From Paenibacillus dendrobii (GTDB lineage Bacteria; Bacillota; Bacilli; Paenibacillales; Paenibacillaceae): 64,000 nt of DNA. The notes beneath the pieces were generated by a model. It made no database searches, had not been told where the DNA came from, and was given only the letters and a program-made list of their open reading frames with translations. Made by a program: the position numbers and the translations under genes. The stretch covers positions 434,001 through 498,000 of the forward strand of contig NZ_WUBI01000001.1 in the NCBI RefSeq assembly GCF_009807035.1, read 5' to 3'. This document shows, one piece after another, positions 34,737 through 43,651 of the stretch. The stretch's first letter is position 1. Every line of letters begins with the position of its first letter.

Positions 34737-34765
34737 TTGACAAACCTATGGTCAAGGATTACGAT
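34737..34765 (+). promoter_or_regulatory. Strong sigma-A promoter with no obvious gene directly after it
   Basis: Consensus TTGACA (34737-34742), 17-base spacer, TACGAT (34760-34765). It starts an RNA of about 160 bases that ends in a terminator at 34904-34934. Confidence 0.6.
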
Positions 34766-34771
34766 GTCTAA

Positions 34772-34934
34772 GAAATTATATACTTCCTCTATAGGCGGAC
34801 TCCTACTGCAAGGCTCTTCATATAGTGGTCAAGTTCTCTTTAAGATGAATGGTACCTTAACTCGATCATGGAACCGAAAGATGTTTTCCTGGCGTTATGA
34901 ATGCCCTCTAGGATTGCTAGAGGGTTTATATTTT
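34772..34934 (+). ncRNA. Candidate small RNA or regulatory leader ending in a terminator
   Basis: Bounded by the promoter at 34737-34765 and by a hairpin CCCTCTAG-GATTG-CTAGAGGG (34904-34924) followed by TTTATATTTT. The sequence has no credible ORF. A GGTACC near 34852 superficially recalls a T-box, but the terminator does not pair with it. It could be a free small RNA or an attenuating leader for the small ORF at 34954. I match it to no family. Confidence 0.4.
34904..34934 (+). terminator. Terminator/attenuator hairpin
   Basis: Perfect 8-bp stem CCCTCTAG/CTAGAGGG and a T-rich tail; ends the RNA described above. Confidence 0.6.
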
Positions 34935-34953
34935 ATAAAAGGGGGTGTTATCC

Positions 34954-35067
34954 ATGGAAGGTAGTGCGAGACGAAAAGATATGTCAGTAGTACGAATATA
35001 TTTTGATAAAGGAAAGAACTATGTTCCATGGGACCTCCTGTGTTTTCTTGCTTTGCGCCCATCTTGA
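34954..35067 (+). CDS. Doubtful 37-aa ORF
   Basis: ATG at 34954, eight bases after GGGGGTG, to TGA at 35065-35067. The peptide begins MEGSARRKDMSVVRIYFDKG and ends in a hydrophobic segment (WDLLCFLALRPS). It has no recognised family and may be a remnant or chance frame. The remaining bases to 35137 hold nothing I can support. Confidence 0.25.
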   Translation: MEGSARRKDMSVVRIYFDKGKNYVPWDLLCFLALRPS

Positions 35068-35136
35068 TGTACTGCGGCGTTATATGTTAGCCGGATAATT
35101 CTAGCATGCATGGCAATCCCATAAATCGAACGTCAC

Positions 35137-35170
35137 AACTCTTTCTTAACCGGAAGAGTTTTTTTATTTT
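35137..35170 (+). terminator. Terminator upstream of the two-component genes
   Basis: AACTCTT and AAGAGTT around a 10-base loop, then TTTTTATTTT. It closes whatever is transcribed from 34737 and insulates the response regulator gene. Confidence 0.7.
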
Positions 35171-35254
35171 CGGCCGATCCAAGTTAGAGGAAGGGTGTAG
35201 CATAAATTTCATTCGGAATTGCCGTTAATTCGCTTAGCTTATGGAGGTGGAATC

Positions 35255-35959
35255 GTGGATACTGTGAATTGTAATGGAGTACTTATTGTTGAAGATGATG
35301 CCAATATCAGACGTTTTATATCGATAAATCTGATCAATAACGGCTTTGTAGTGCATGAAGCGGCTTATGGAGAGGAAGCGTTACGAAGCTATAGGGCCAA
35401 TCGGCCGGATATCATCGTTTTGGATATCATGCTCCCTGATGCCAATGGATTCGAAATCTGCCAAGAGCTGAGAAAAGAGGACTCTAAGGTCATTATTGTA
35501 TTCTTAACAGCATCTGGCCAGGATATGGACAGAATCAAAGGACTCGAAATTGGTGCCGACGATTATATTGTCAAACCGTTTAATCCGCTAGAGCTTGTTG
35601 CAAGGATTAAAGCCATATTGAGGCGTACGGATATTTCCTTGGGCCACCAAAGACATACGCTGGAATCTGGTCCGATTCGGATGGATGTGAGTTCTAATAA
35701 AGTGTTCAAACACCATGTCCCTATCGATTTAACGCCAAAGGAATTCCAAATGATCAGAACCTTCATGGAGCATCCCGATACGGCGCTATCCAGGAACGAA
35801 TTGTTGAATCTCGTATGGGGAGAGGATTATGTTGGAGATTCCAAGACAGTAGATGTCCATGTGCGAAAGTTACGAGAAAAGATAGAAGATGACGACTCCA
35901 AACCGTATTGGATCGAGACGGTATGGGGACTTGGATACCGATGGAGGAGGGACGGTTAG
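35255..35959 (+). CDS. OmpR-family response regulator
   Basis: 234 aa from a GTG at 35255, chosen because GGAGGTGG lies 7 bases upstream. Receiver domain (about 8-120) with acidic pocket EDD, phosphoacceptor Asp57 in VLDIMLPD, and conserved Lys in DYIVKPFNPLELVARI. The C-terminal winged helix (about 140-232) has ELLNLVWGEDYVGDSKTVDVHVRKLREKI. It is 3 bases from the sensor kinase gene, so they form a pair. Likely targets are its own operon, including the lipoprotein and SEDS genes downstream (inference). Confidence 0.93.
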   Translation: MDTVNCNGVLIVEDDANIRRFISINLINNGFVVHEAAYGEEALRSYRANRPDIIVLDIMLPDANGFEICQELRKEDSKVIIVFLTASGQDMDRIKGLEIGADDYIVKPFNPLELVARIKAILRRTDISLGHQRHTLESGPIRMDVSSNKVFKHHVPIDLTPKEFQMIRTFMEHPDTALSRNELLNLVWGEDYVGDSKTVDVHVRKLREKIEDDDSKPYWIETVWGLGYRWRRDG

Positions 35960-35962
35960 ACA

Positions 35963-37354
35963 ATGGGCATACGAAAAAGGCTCGTCGGAAGTTATTTTGT
36001 GGTCATCTCTCTAACGGTGCTCATTCTTGAAATCTTTCTTATCGTTTCTGTCCGATATTATTATTTTCATAATATGGAGCGAATCCTGATGAACCAAGCG
36101 GAGTTATCCGCTTCTTTTTTTCAGCAGTATTTTACGGATGAGGACCTGGAAGAGCAATCGGATCGGTTGCTGAAAGGATTTGGCTATCATTCTGATGCAC
36201 AAGTGCAGATCATTCATCCATCGGGCCGGCTCTTGCGGGACTCGGCCGGATTCGAACCCGGGATGACCATGAATCAATATGCCGATGTGCAGTCAGCGAT
36301 ATCCGGAGAACCGGGGACATGGAGAGGAAAAGACCCTTTCACTCATGAAGCTGTTCTGTCGGTTTCTTATCCCTTAGAGGCTCACCATCTCACTGTTGGG
36401 GCAGTCAGATTCGTTACTTCATTGAACGGTACCATAGCAACAGTGAATCAAATTATGATCTTGCTGATCGGCGTGGGTCTCGCTGTTGTTGCGATCGTTA
36501 CCACACTTGGGATATTCCTATCGGCTACCATTACCAGATCTATTAGGGATCTTAAACAGGTCGCAGACAGGATGACTGAAGGAGATTTCCGCATCCATGT
36601 CCAGAAGCGTTACCGGGATGAGCTGGGTTCTTTAGGAGATACGTTAAATAAAATGGCCGTCAGAATCGTGAAAAGCGAACAGCTTAAAAATGATTTTATT
36701 TCATCCGTGTCGCATGAACTGCGGACACCGTTAACATCGATCAAAGGTTGGGTCATAACGATGAAATCAAATGGGTCCGTTGATACGGACTTGTTTCATG
36801 AAGGTCTTGAAATCATTGAATCCGAAAGTGACAGGTTAAGCCGAATGGTGGATGAACTGCTGGACTTCTCCAAATTGGATAGCGGCAGAATTACCCTGCA
36901 TTTCGCCCCGGTGAATTTGACCGATTTGTTGAATCACATTGGCAGGCAGCTTGCTCCTAGAGCATTACGGCAAGGAGTTACTCTCGATATGCAGGCAGAT
37001 GGAGGTCTTCCTGTCATACAAGCAGACGAGAACCGCTTAAAGCAAGTATTGATTAATTTGATTGATAATTCTCTTAAATTCACGGATGCCTCTGGCCGTA
37101 TTACGGTACATGCCCGCACCGAACCCAAGCAAGTCGTTATTAGCGTTACGGATACGGGTTCAGGAATATCGAAAGATCAGTTGGCAAATGTACTGCAAAA
37201 GTTTTACAAAGGTGATCCGCATGCTCCCGGCAGCGGTTTAGGCCTGGCCATATCGGATCAGATTGTGAAACTTCATCACGGCCAATTGAGTATAACCAGT
37301 TCGGCAGACAGCGGAACGATAGTCCGAATCTGTCTACCGATAGGGGGAGAGTAA
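35963..37354 (+). CDS. Membrane sensor histidine kinase
   Basis: 463 aa. TM1 at about 10-30, an extracytoplasmic domain of about 120 residues, TM2 at about 160-185, HAMP (about 186-238, ITRSIRDLKQVADRMTEGDF), HisKA with His251 in SVSHELRTPLTS, and HATPase_c with N box NLIDNSLKFT, G1 DTGSGIS and G2 GSGLGLAIS. WalK/PhoR-like arrangement without an intracellular PAS domain. Partner of the response regulator just upstream. Confidence 0.93.
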   Translation: MGIRKRLVGSYFVVISLTVLILEIFLIVSVRYYYFHNMERILMNQAELSASFFQQYFTDEDLEEQSDRLLKGFGYHSDAQVQIIHPSGRLLRDSAGFEPGMTMNQYADVQSAISGEPGTWRGKDPFTHEAVLSVSYPLEAHHLTVGAVRFVTSLNGTIATVNQIMILLIGVGLAVVAIVTTLGIFLSATITRSIRDLKQVADRMTEGDFRIHVQKRYRDELGSLGDTLNKMAVRIVKSEQLKNDFISSVSHELRTPLTSIKGWVITMKSNGSVDTDLFHEGLEIIESESDRLSRMVDELLDFSKLDSGRITLHFAPVNLTDLLNHIGRQLAPRALRQGVTLDMQADGGLPVIQADENRLKQVLINLIDNSLKFTDASGRITVHARTEPKQVVISVTDTGSGISKDQLANVLQKFYKGDPHAPGSGLGLAISDQIVKLHHGQLSITSSADSGTIVRICLPIGGE

Positions 37355-37435
37355 TTTTAACTATTTCATAACCACTTTATGTGTGTTGGAAGATATGATA
37401 GTAAATGAGCTTGCGGGCGGGGAGTTGGAGCGAAA

Positions 37436-37978
37436 ATGTCGAGAAAATTCAAGGGTATCCAATTGATGTCAACATTAATACTATTGCTGCTTGGAGGATG
37501 CGGAGTTCCAGCAACTCCCGTGGATTTAATTGAATCTCCTGCACCGGAAATAAGCCTTCAAAACGGAAATGTCAGTCACGATCTGATGAAACTGCTGCCT
37601 CATAAGGCCCAAATTCTGTCGCCTAAGCAGGAAAAACAGAGGAATGACATCTCTTATGGAGACCTTGACGGGGATGGTATCGAGGAAGCGGTCATTGTAT
37701 ATGAAGAAAAGAATGAGACGGGCAAATTGCTCAAAGCAGCGCTATTCAGACAGCATCAGGAACAGTGGCACAAGATATCGGAGGTCGAAGGTTTCGGATA
37801 CGGTCTGGATTATGCCGGGATCTTGGATATCAACCACGACGGCCGTTCAGAGCTGGCTCTTGGTTGGTCCTTGGGAGAAGCGGGTAGTGGTCTGGATGTT
37901 TACGGGTGGCGGGAAGACGGGCTAAGACTGCTTTCCAAGAAGGTGTATCAAGGCAAGACGGAACTGAACCTGAAATAG
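37436..37978 (+). CDS. Lipoprotein with FG-GAP-like repeats
   Basis: 180 aa. The signal peptide ends in a lipobox LLLGGC with Cys at about residue 22, so it is a surface lipoprotein. Two Ca-binding-like Asp repeats, YGDLDGDGIEEAVIVYEE and GILDINHDGRSELALGWS, resemble FG-GAP/VCBS blades. GGAG precedes the ATG. It lies between the two-component genes and two SEDS genes, all in one direction with short gaps, so it may be an envelope accessory of the same system (inference). Confidence 0.7.
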   Translation: MSRKFKGIQLMSTLILLLLGGCGVPATPVDLIESPAPEISLQNGNVSHDLMKLLPHKAQILSPKQEKQRNDISYGDLDGDGIEEAVIVYEEKNETGKLLKAALFRQHQEQWHKISEVEGFGYGLDYAGILDINHDGRSELALGWSLGEAGSGLDVYGWREDGLRLLSKKVYQGKTELNLK

Positions 37979-38023
37979 AGCGCCTGTACATGTAACTCTC
38001 TATACCGGGAGGTGTCTGATAGA

Positions 38024-39148
38024 TTGAACCATAAAACAAGAGGCCGCCCGGATTTTCTTCTTCTTTTTATGACTTTTTTCTTAGTTGGATTTGGTCTGAT
38101 GATGATATTTAGCGCAAGTTATCCAGTAGCGATCGCTAAGTATAATACTCCATGGCATTACGTCATGAAACAAAGCGTTTCCGCGTCTATTGGTTTATTT
38201 GTGATGTTCACTTGTATGTCTGTACCCCTTACGCGCTGGAAGAAGGCTTCGCCAGTACTGCTGCTGATCTCGCTGTGGATGCTCGCTTTCGTTTTGATAG
38301 GGAGCGGAAATATCAATGGAGCGAAACGCTGGTTTACTGTGGCAGGTTTTACCTTGCAGCCGTCTGAATTTTCTAAACTAACCCTTATCGTTTATTTGTC
38401 TGCGATCATAAGCAAAAAAGGGAAGCAAATCCGTGATTTCCGCAGAGGCCTGATGCCTGTTATGACGGTGGTAGGCCTCATTCTGCTGCTTGTCCTGAAG
38501 CAGCCGGATTTCGGCACAGTTCTAATCTTGTCCGGAATTGCCGTGACCATTTTGCTGGTCGGCGATGTGGATCTTCGCCACATGTTTCTGCTGGGCACGG
38601 CGCTGATTCCGGTGTTCTTGTATCTTGCATTCAGCAAAAGCTACCGTCTTCAGCGGATCCATTCTTTTCTAAGCCCGATGGATGATCCGAAAGGTTCGGG
38701 GTATCAACTGATCCAGTCTCTTGATGCGTTTAAGCATGGAGGACTATCCGGAACAGGAATCGGCCATAGCATTCAAAAGCTGTTCTATCTGCCTGAGGCG
38801 CATACCGATTTTATTTTTGCTGTCATTGGTGAAGAACTGGGGTTTATCGGCACATCTCTGCTTATCATCGTGTTTTTTCTTTTCATTTGGCGGGGCTTTA
38901 CCGCTGCAATTAGGAGTGGCGATCCATTCGCATTTATGTTCGGAATAGGAATCGTGACCATGATATTTGTGCAATTCCTGCTGAATGTCGGAGCCGCCAT
39001 CGGCGCTTTGCCCATCACGGGCGTACCGCTTCCCTTTATCAGCTATGGGGGTTCATCGCTCATTTTATGCTTGGCTAGTACCGGCATCCTGCTTAACATT
39101 TCACGTTCAAACCCTAAAAGGCGTCAAGAAAGAAATTCAACAAAATAG
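38024..39148 (+). CDS. SEDS family protein, FtsW/SpoVE-like
   Basis: 374 aa from a TTG at 38024; a GTG at 38012 overlaps the GGGAGG ribosome binding site and cannot be used. About ten TM helices. NGAKRWFTVAGFTLQPSEFSKL, PDFGTVLILSGIA, HTDFIFAVIGEELGF and GVPLPFISYGGSSL are the SEDS glycosyltransferase signatures, including the catalytic-type Asp after TM6-7. SEDS proteins polymerise lipid II with a cognate class B PBP; none is encoded here. A second SEDS gene follows 13 bases later. Confidence 0.9.
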   Translation: MNHKTRGRPDFLLLFMTFFLVGFGLMMIFSASYPVAIAKYNTPWHYVMKQSVSASIGLFVMFTCMSVPLTRWKKASPVLLLISLWMLAFVLIGSGNINGAKRWFTVAGFTLQPSEFSKLTLIVYLSAIISKKGKQIRDFRRGLMPVMTVVGLILLLVLKQPDFGTVLILSGIAVTILLVGDVDLRHMFLLGTALIPVFLYLAFSKSYRLQRIHSFLSPMDDPKGSGYQLIQSLDAFKHGGLSGTGIGHSIQKLFYLPEAHTDFIFAVIGEELGFIGTSLLIIVFFLFIWRGFTAAIRSGDPFAFMFGIGIVTMIFVQFLLNVGAAIGALPITGVPLPFISYGGSSLILCLASTGILLNISRSNPKRRQERNSTK

Positions 39149-39161
39149 AGGTTTTCATCTT

Positions 39162-40301
39162 ATGTTTAATATTCGCCTCATTTCAAAGCTGGATAAATCA
39201 ACTCTGATGGTCTTGGTCTGTCTGGTTTCCATTGGAACAGTCGCGATATACAGAGCCACAGAAGGCACGCATTTGGAAGGGCTTCACATCAGCAATATCG
39301 TTCTTTTCGTTGCATTTTGTATTCCTATGCTGATACTCTCCTTGATGGATTATCGGATTCTCTTAGGCAGGTTGTCTTACGTTTTGTATGGTATCGGCAT
39401 CGTGATGCTCGTTCTGGTTAGGTTTGCCGGAGAAAATATTAACGGGGCGTCCCGTTGGCTGAATATAGGTCACTTTCAACTCCAGCCCTCCGAATTGGCT
39501 AAAATATTCACGATTCTGCTGATTGCTCACTTATTGGGTCAGCGGAAGGGACGGAAGCTCCAAGTTATTCAAGATTTGCTGCCAGTTGGCCTTGTTTTTG
39601 CGATACCATTCATTCTCATCATGCAGCAGCCGGATCTAGGAACGTCTCTCGTTTTTGTAGGTATCCTGCTAAGCATGCTGTGGATCGGCAATATCCGGTC
39701 ATGGTATATGATATTATTCATCAGTATCGTGATTCTGATCATTGGCATGGTATTATGGCTTTACTATGCCAATTTCGAACTGTTGTCCAAGATCGTGGAG
39801 CCCCATCAGATGGCGAGAATTCAGGCTTTCCTTGATCCAACCAACGATCCCGATAAATCATGGCATGTGAAAAATGCAATGAAGGCGATCGGTACGGGAG
39901 GATTGAGCGGCAGCGACGGGGTCTATGTCCGAAGAGGTTTTATTCCTTACGTGTATTCTGATTCAATCTATGTGGTTATTGGAGAAGAATTTGGATTTAT
40001 AGGTTCTGCCGTGCTGTTGCTGCTTTATTTGCTGCTCATGTATCGCATGATCCATATATCTATGGAGAGCAAAGAGTTGTCCGGTACATATCTCGTTATC
40101 GGTTTGATGGGCATGCTGGTCTTTCAGGTCTCTGTTAATATCGGAATGCATATTGGGATTTTACCTTTGACGGGCATTTCATTGCCGTTTATCAGTTATG
40201 GAGGAAGTTCCTTGTTAACCAATATGATAGCCGTGGGACTGATTCTGAGCGTACACGCTCATAGGGATGATGTGGTTTTAGGTGACTCCGTAACAATATG
40301 A
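39162..40301 (+). CDS. SEDS family protein, RodA-like
   Basis: 379 aa from the ATG at 39162 (a weak TAGAGG is the only nearby binding site). NGASRWLNIGHFQLQPSELAKIF, QPDLGTSLVFVGILLS, SDSIYVVIGEEFGFIG and GISLPFISYGGSSLLTNM identify a second SEDS protein, closer to RodA by its short N-terminus. The two copies are clearly diverged, so this is not a recent duplication. Last gene of the block, followed by a terminator. Confidence 0.9.
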   Translation: MFNIRLISKLDKSTLMVLVCLVSIGTVAIYRATEGTHLEGLHISNIVLFVAFCIPMLILSLMDYRILLGRLSYVLYGIGIVMLVLVRFAGENINGASRWLNIGHFQLQPSELAKIFTILLIAHLLGQRKGRKLQVIQDLLPVGLVFAIPFILIMQQPDLGTSLVFVGILLSMLWIGNIRSWYMILFISIVILIIGMVLWLYYANFELLSKIVEPHQMARIQAFLDPTNDPDKSWHVKNAMKAIGTGGLSGSDGVYVRRGFIPYVYSDSIYVVIGEEFGFIGSAVLLLLYLLLMYRMIHISMESKELSGTYLVIGLMGMLVFQVSVNIGMHIGILPLTGISLPFISYGGSSLLTNMIAVGLILSVHAHRDDVVLGDSVTI

Positions 40302-40309
40302 AGCGATTT

Positions 40310-40336
40310 AAGCCACCCGGCATCGGGTGGCTTTTT
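40310..40336 (+). terminator. Terminator after the SEDS pair
   Basis: AAGCCACCCG-GCAT-CGGGTGGCTT followed by TTTC. The next 240 bases before the polyketide synthase gene contain no gene and no clear promoter that I can support. Confidence 0.88.
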
Positions 40337-40581
40337 CTTTGCATCGTAAGCAGGTGCTTTTCTTTTGCCAATATACCTTGAAGGCACCTCAGTGAATACG
40401 TGTTAGTATTTTGGCTTCCTGCTAAAGCCGTCCATGAATTTTACTAGATTCTTGCATAATTACGGTTATTCAGGAATAGACTTGTCTCACGATGTCTTCT
40501 TTTTCATGATTTGATTTTAATGATCTGATTTCGTGAGGTACTTTAAATAGGGATAACGAGGAAAGCGAGGTGGGATAAGCG

Positions 40582-41742
40582 ATGGAGGATCATATATTTA
40601 AGGGGAGAGCGGGAATTATCGGAATTGGTACAAGCATCCCGCCGAACAGGCTTGAGCAAAATGAAGTGTTTCAGAGAATAGAGCAATCCTGCAAAAAGGA
40701 TTCGGATGTCGTGCGCTGGGCCAGAAGGATCTTCAAACAATGTGGTGTGGAAACGCGGTACACTTGCGAACCTGATTTTTTGGAACAGGCAGGAGCATGC
40801 CGTTATTTGCCCGACCATGAAGGAGCCGTGGTACCGACGACTTCCGAGCGCATGGAGGTGTACCAAAGGGAATCTGTTCCACTCGCCGTCGAGGCGGCAA
40901 GGGAGGCCATGGCGGAAGCGGGACTAAGTCCATCCAGTGTCACACATCTCGTCACCGTCAGTTGTACCGGGCAGTTCCTGCCGGGCTTGGATACCGTACT
41001 CGCTAAGGAACTCGGATTATCCCGACGGATATGCCGAATGCCACTGATATTTCAAGGTTGCAGCGCCGGCTTAAGAGCCGTTCAACTAGCTAAGGATATC
41101 GTCGAAAGCAACCCTTCCACCGTGCTCGTCGTCTGCGTCGAGTTGTGTACGATACATTTTCAACCCCCGGCTTCACGCGAAGCGCTGTTTGGTGCTTCTT
41201 TCTTCGGCGATGGGGCGTCAGCCTGTGTCGTCAGTCGTGTTTCGGATGGAAGAGAACATGTATTTATGCTGGGAGAGGGACATTCCGTAATTATTCCGGA
41301 TTCTGAGGAAGAGATGATCTGGAAGGTGGGGGATCATGGGTTTGATCTCTATCTTTCGCCTGCCATTCCGAAGCTGCTAAAAACTTTTCTTAGAGAAGAA
41401 GTCGAGCTGCTGCTGGGTGAACAATCTTTGCCTGCTTTATGGGCTGTGCACCCAGGTGGGAGAGGCATCGTTGATGCTGTACAGGAGATGTTCGAGCTTA
41501 AGGACGACCAGGTTACATTCAGTCGGGATATCCTGAAGCACTATGGCAATTTATCTTCAGCTACGATCTTGTTTGTTCTGAAGAGTATGAGAGAACATCT
41601 GATAAAGCAAGGGACGGAACGGGCAAAAGGGATCTCTCTTGCGTTCGGACCCGGACTGACCGCAGAATTGCTCAACTTTTCGTATATCCAAACCGCAGGG
41701 AAACCTTTTTTAGCCGGTAAGGATGCAGCATATGTTCAATGA
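40582..41742 (+). CDS. Type III polyketide synthase (chalcone/alkylpyrone synthase-like)
   Basis: 386 aa, with GAGGTGGG before the ATG. The catalytic triad of the family is visible: Cys160 in FQGCSAGL, His290 in AVHPGGRG, and Asn323 in YGNLSSATI. GFGPG-like FGPGLTAE closes the fold. Such enzymes use an acyl-CoA starter and malonyl-CoA to make pyrones, resorcinols or related rings; B. subtilis BpsA makes alkylpyrones. First gene of a four-gene cluster with methyltransferase, FAD oxidoreductase and exporter. It overlaps the methyltransferase gene. Confidence 0.93.
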   Translation: MEDHIFKGRAGIIGIGTSIPPNRLEQNEVFQRIEQSCKKDSDVVRWARRIFKQCGVETRYTCEPDFLEQAGACRYLPDHEGAVVPTTSERMEVYQRESVPLAVEAAREAMAEAGLSPSSVTHLVTVSCTGQFLPGLDTVLAKELGLSRRICRMPLIFQGCSAGLRAVQLAKDIVESNPSTVLVVCVELCTIHFQPPASREALFGASFFGDGASACVVSRVSDGREHVFMLGEGHSVIIPDSEEEMIWKVGDHGFDLYLSPAIPKLLKTFLREEVELLLGEQSLPALWAVHPGGRGIVDAVQEMFELKDDQVTFSRDILKHYGNLSSATILFVLKSMREHLIKQGTERAKGISLAFGPGLTAELLNFSYIQTAGKPFLAGKDAAYVQ

Positions 41743-42466
41743 ACTGAACAGACGCTCGGTAAAAGATGAATATATGGACGATTTCAGCTCAGGCGGAGAA
41801 GAATTATCGGAAGCGCTTCGTCATCTCCGCAGGTTGAACCGGATATTTGGTGCGGCTGGACCGCTGCTATACGGCATCAAAGAGTTATGGATCCGTACCG
41901 GCCAGCCCCCAAAACTGCATCTGATGGATATAGGGGCGGGATCCGGAGAGATCAATCGCCATATCCTGCGTTGGGCAGACCGGGTAGGGATCGAAGCTCG
42001 AATCACGCTGGTAGACATGACCGAAGAAGCATGCAATGAAGCCCGAAGGATTTTTAAGGATGACCCCAGAGTCGAGGCTATTCGGCAAAACGTGTTTGAT
42101 ATTGAGGAGCATGCAGCAGATATGCTTATATCCTCCCAATTCCTGCACCATTTCAGCGATAGCGAGCTTCCGGAAGTCACAGGCCATATGCTGCGTTCTT
42201 CCCGGTACGGTATTGTCATCAGCGATATTCACCGCCACTGGATTTCTTGGTCCGCCGTATGGCTCACCGCGCATCTTATTTCCACCAATCGATATATTCG
42301 TCATGACGGCCCCTTATCGGTGGCCAAGGGATTTCAATCGTCGGATTGGAAAAGATTAAGTCAGGCTCTGAGCTTTTATGGTGACTACATGCTGGAGTAT
42401 TCTTGGAAGCCGTTGTTTCGATACAGCGTCGTGATATCCAAAAATAATGAGCACAACGAACATTAA
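41732..42466 (+). CDS. Class I SAM-dependent methyltransferase of the polyketide cluster
   Basis: 244 aa from the ATG at 41732, about 9 bases after AAGG; an ATG at 41723 overlaps that site. It starts 11 bases before the end of the polyketide synthase gene. SAM-binding motif I is LMDIGAGSGEINR (about 65-77), with LVDMTEEACNEARRIF as the motif II/helix region and ISSQFLHHF as post-motif. Likely methylates the product of the type III synthase, on carbon or oxygen (inference from context). Confidence 0.88.
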   Translation: MFNELNRRSVKDEYMDDFSSGGEELSEALRHLRRLNRIFGAAGPLLYGIKELWIRTGQPPKLHLMDIGAGSGEINRHILRWADRVGIEARITLVDMTEEACNEARRIFKDDPRVEAIRQNVFDIEEHAADMLISSQFLHHFSDSELPEVTGHMLRSSRYGIVISDIHRHWISWSAVWLTAHLISTNRYIRHDGPLSVAKGFQSSDWKRLSQALSFYGDYMLEYSWKPLFRYSVVISKNNEHNEH

Positions 42467-42490
42467 AGGTGCCGGATTGGAGGGGATTGG

Positions 42491-43639
42491 ATGCCGGACG
42501 CAGTGATCATTGGGGGTGGCCTGTCCGGAAGCAGTCTGGCTATCCGCCTTGCAAACCTAGGTTGGAATACCGTGTTGCTCGACCGTCAAATGTTTCCGCG
42601 CCACAAAGCCTGCGGAGAGTTCCTTTCTCCTGAGACCCAAGAGATGTTCCGCGAACTGGGAGTCATGGAACAACTGGAAGCACTTCAGCCGGCACGTATT
42701 CTCAAATCTCGGATTATATTCAGGCATGGGGGAGCCGTCGAAGCTGAACTGAGTAAACCGGCTTGGGGATTAAGCAGATACGCATTGGATTCCGTTATGC
42801 TGCAGGCTGCCGAAGAAGCAGGCGTGGAAGTACGGACCGGTACGGCCGTTTCCAGTGTTGCTGCCGAAATAAAAGGATTCCGTATTGGGACACGAACCGG
42901 AGGAGCTTCGGAAATTCTGCACTCCCGGAGCGTATATGCCGCTTGGGGGGTTCATCCTCGCGGGGATCTCATGGGGGAGCCTCAGGTTGTAAATGACAAG
43001 CGAAGGCGTGCATATATCGGTTTCAAAGCTCATTTTACAGGAATCGGTCTGGACCAGACCGTAGAGCTTTACTTTGTTCGTGGAGGCTATGTAGGTATTT
43101 CGCCGGTTGAGAATGGAAGGGCGAACATTGCGGCTCTACTTCCGCTGGATTGGGCAAGAGGCAAAGGAAGCTCCGTATCAGAATTGCTGCTCTCAGCTGC
43201 GGCGGAGAACGCAAAACTGTGGAACAGACTTCAGGATGGGATACTCATTCCTGATACTCAAGTCTCGGCCGCCCCGGTTTACTTATCCGGAAAACCGAGT
43301 GCATGGAGCATCATTCCTCAGGTTGGCGATGCAGGAGCCATGATTCCTCCGCTTTTCGGGGACGGGATGTCGGCAGCACTCCGTTCGGCCAGAATATGTG
43401 CTTCTTACGGGGATCAATTTCTCCGTGGGGATCGGAGTATGGAATCTTGGAAGGACGCTTATCTTTTGGATATGAGCAGGGAATATGATGCGATATTGCG
43501 GTGGGGGCATTTGCTGCAGGCGCTTGGCAGCATGCCGGTGATCCCCCGGTTATGGACAGCAGGGACCAAAGTATTTCCGCAGCTTGCTGAATATATGGTC
43601 CAGGCAACCCGATTGAACGGGAAATCTCCGCTGCCTTAA
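42491..43639 (+). CDS. FAD-dependent oxidoreductase (geranylgeranyl-reductase/monooxygenase-like)
   Basis: 382 aa, GGAGGGG before the ATG. N-terminal dinucleotide fold GGGLSGSSLAIRLA (8-21), then the PRHKACGEFLSPE motif of the GGR/aromatic hydroxylase group, and the second FAD motif GDAGAMIPPLFGDGMSAALRSA near 280-300. It could hydroxylate or reduce the polyketide ring. The Streptomyces griseus srs operon has the same trio (type III PKS, methyltransferase, flavoprotein) for alkylresorcinol-derived quinones, so an analogous route is plausible. Confidence 0.85.
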   Translation: MPDAVIIGGGLSGSSLAIRLANLGWNTVLLDRQMFPRHKACGEFLSPETQEMFRELGVMEQLEALQPARILKSRIIFRHGGAVEAELSKPAWGLSRYALDSVMLQAAEEAGVEVRTGTAVSSVAAEIKGFRIGTRTGGASEILHSRSVYAAWGVHPRGDLMGEPQVVNDKRRRAYIGFKAHFTGIGLDQTVELYFVRGGYVGISPVENGRANIAALLPLDWARGKGSSVSELLLSAAAENAKLWNRLQDGILIPDTQVSAAPVYLSGKPSAWSIIPQVGDAGAMIPPLFGDGMSAALRSARICASYGDQFLRGDRSMESWKDAYLLDMSREYDAILRWGHLLQALGSMPVIPRLWTAGTKVFPQLAEYMVQATRLNGKSPLP

Positions 43640-43651
43640 GGGGAAGATGTT

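Noticed and set aside
34840..34870. T-box element suggested by AATGGTACC
   Set aside because: The consensus GGUGGnACCGCG is not met, and the downstream terminator does not pair with it; no aminoacyl-tRNA-linked gene follows.
34737..34964. 75-codon open frame starting at 34737
   Set aside because: Its start codon is inside the -35 of a promoter and it runs through a terminator; it is not a plausible gene.
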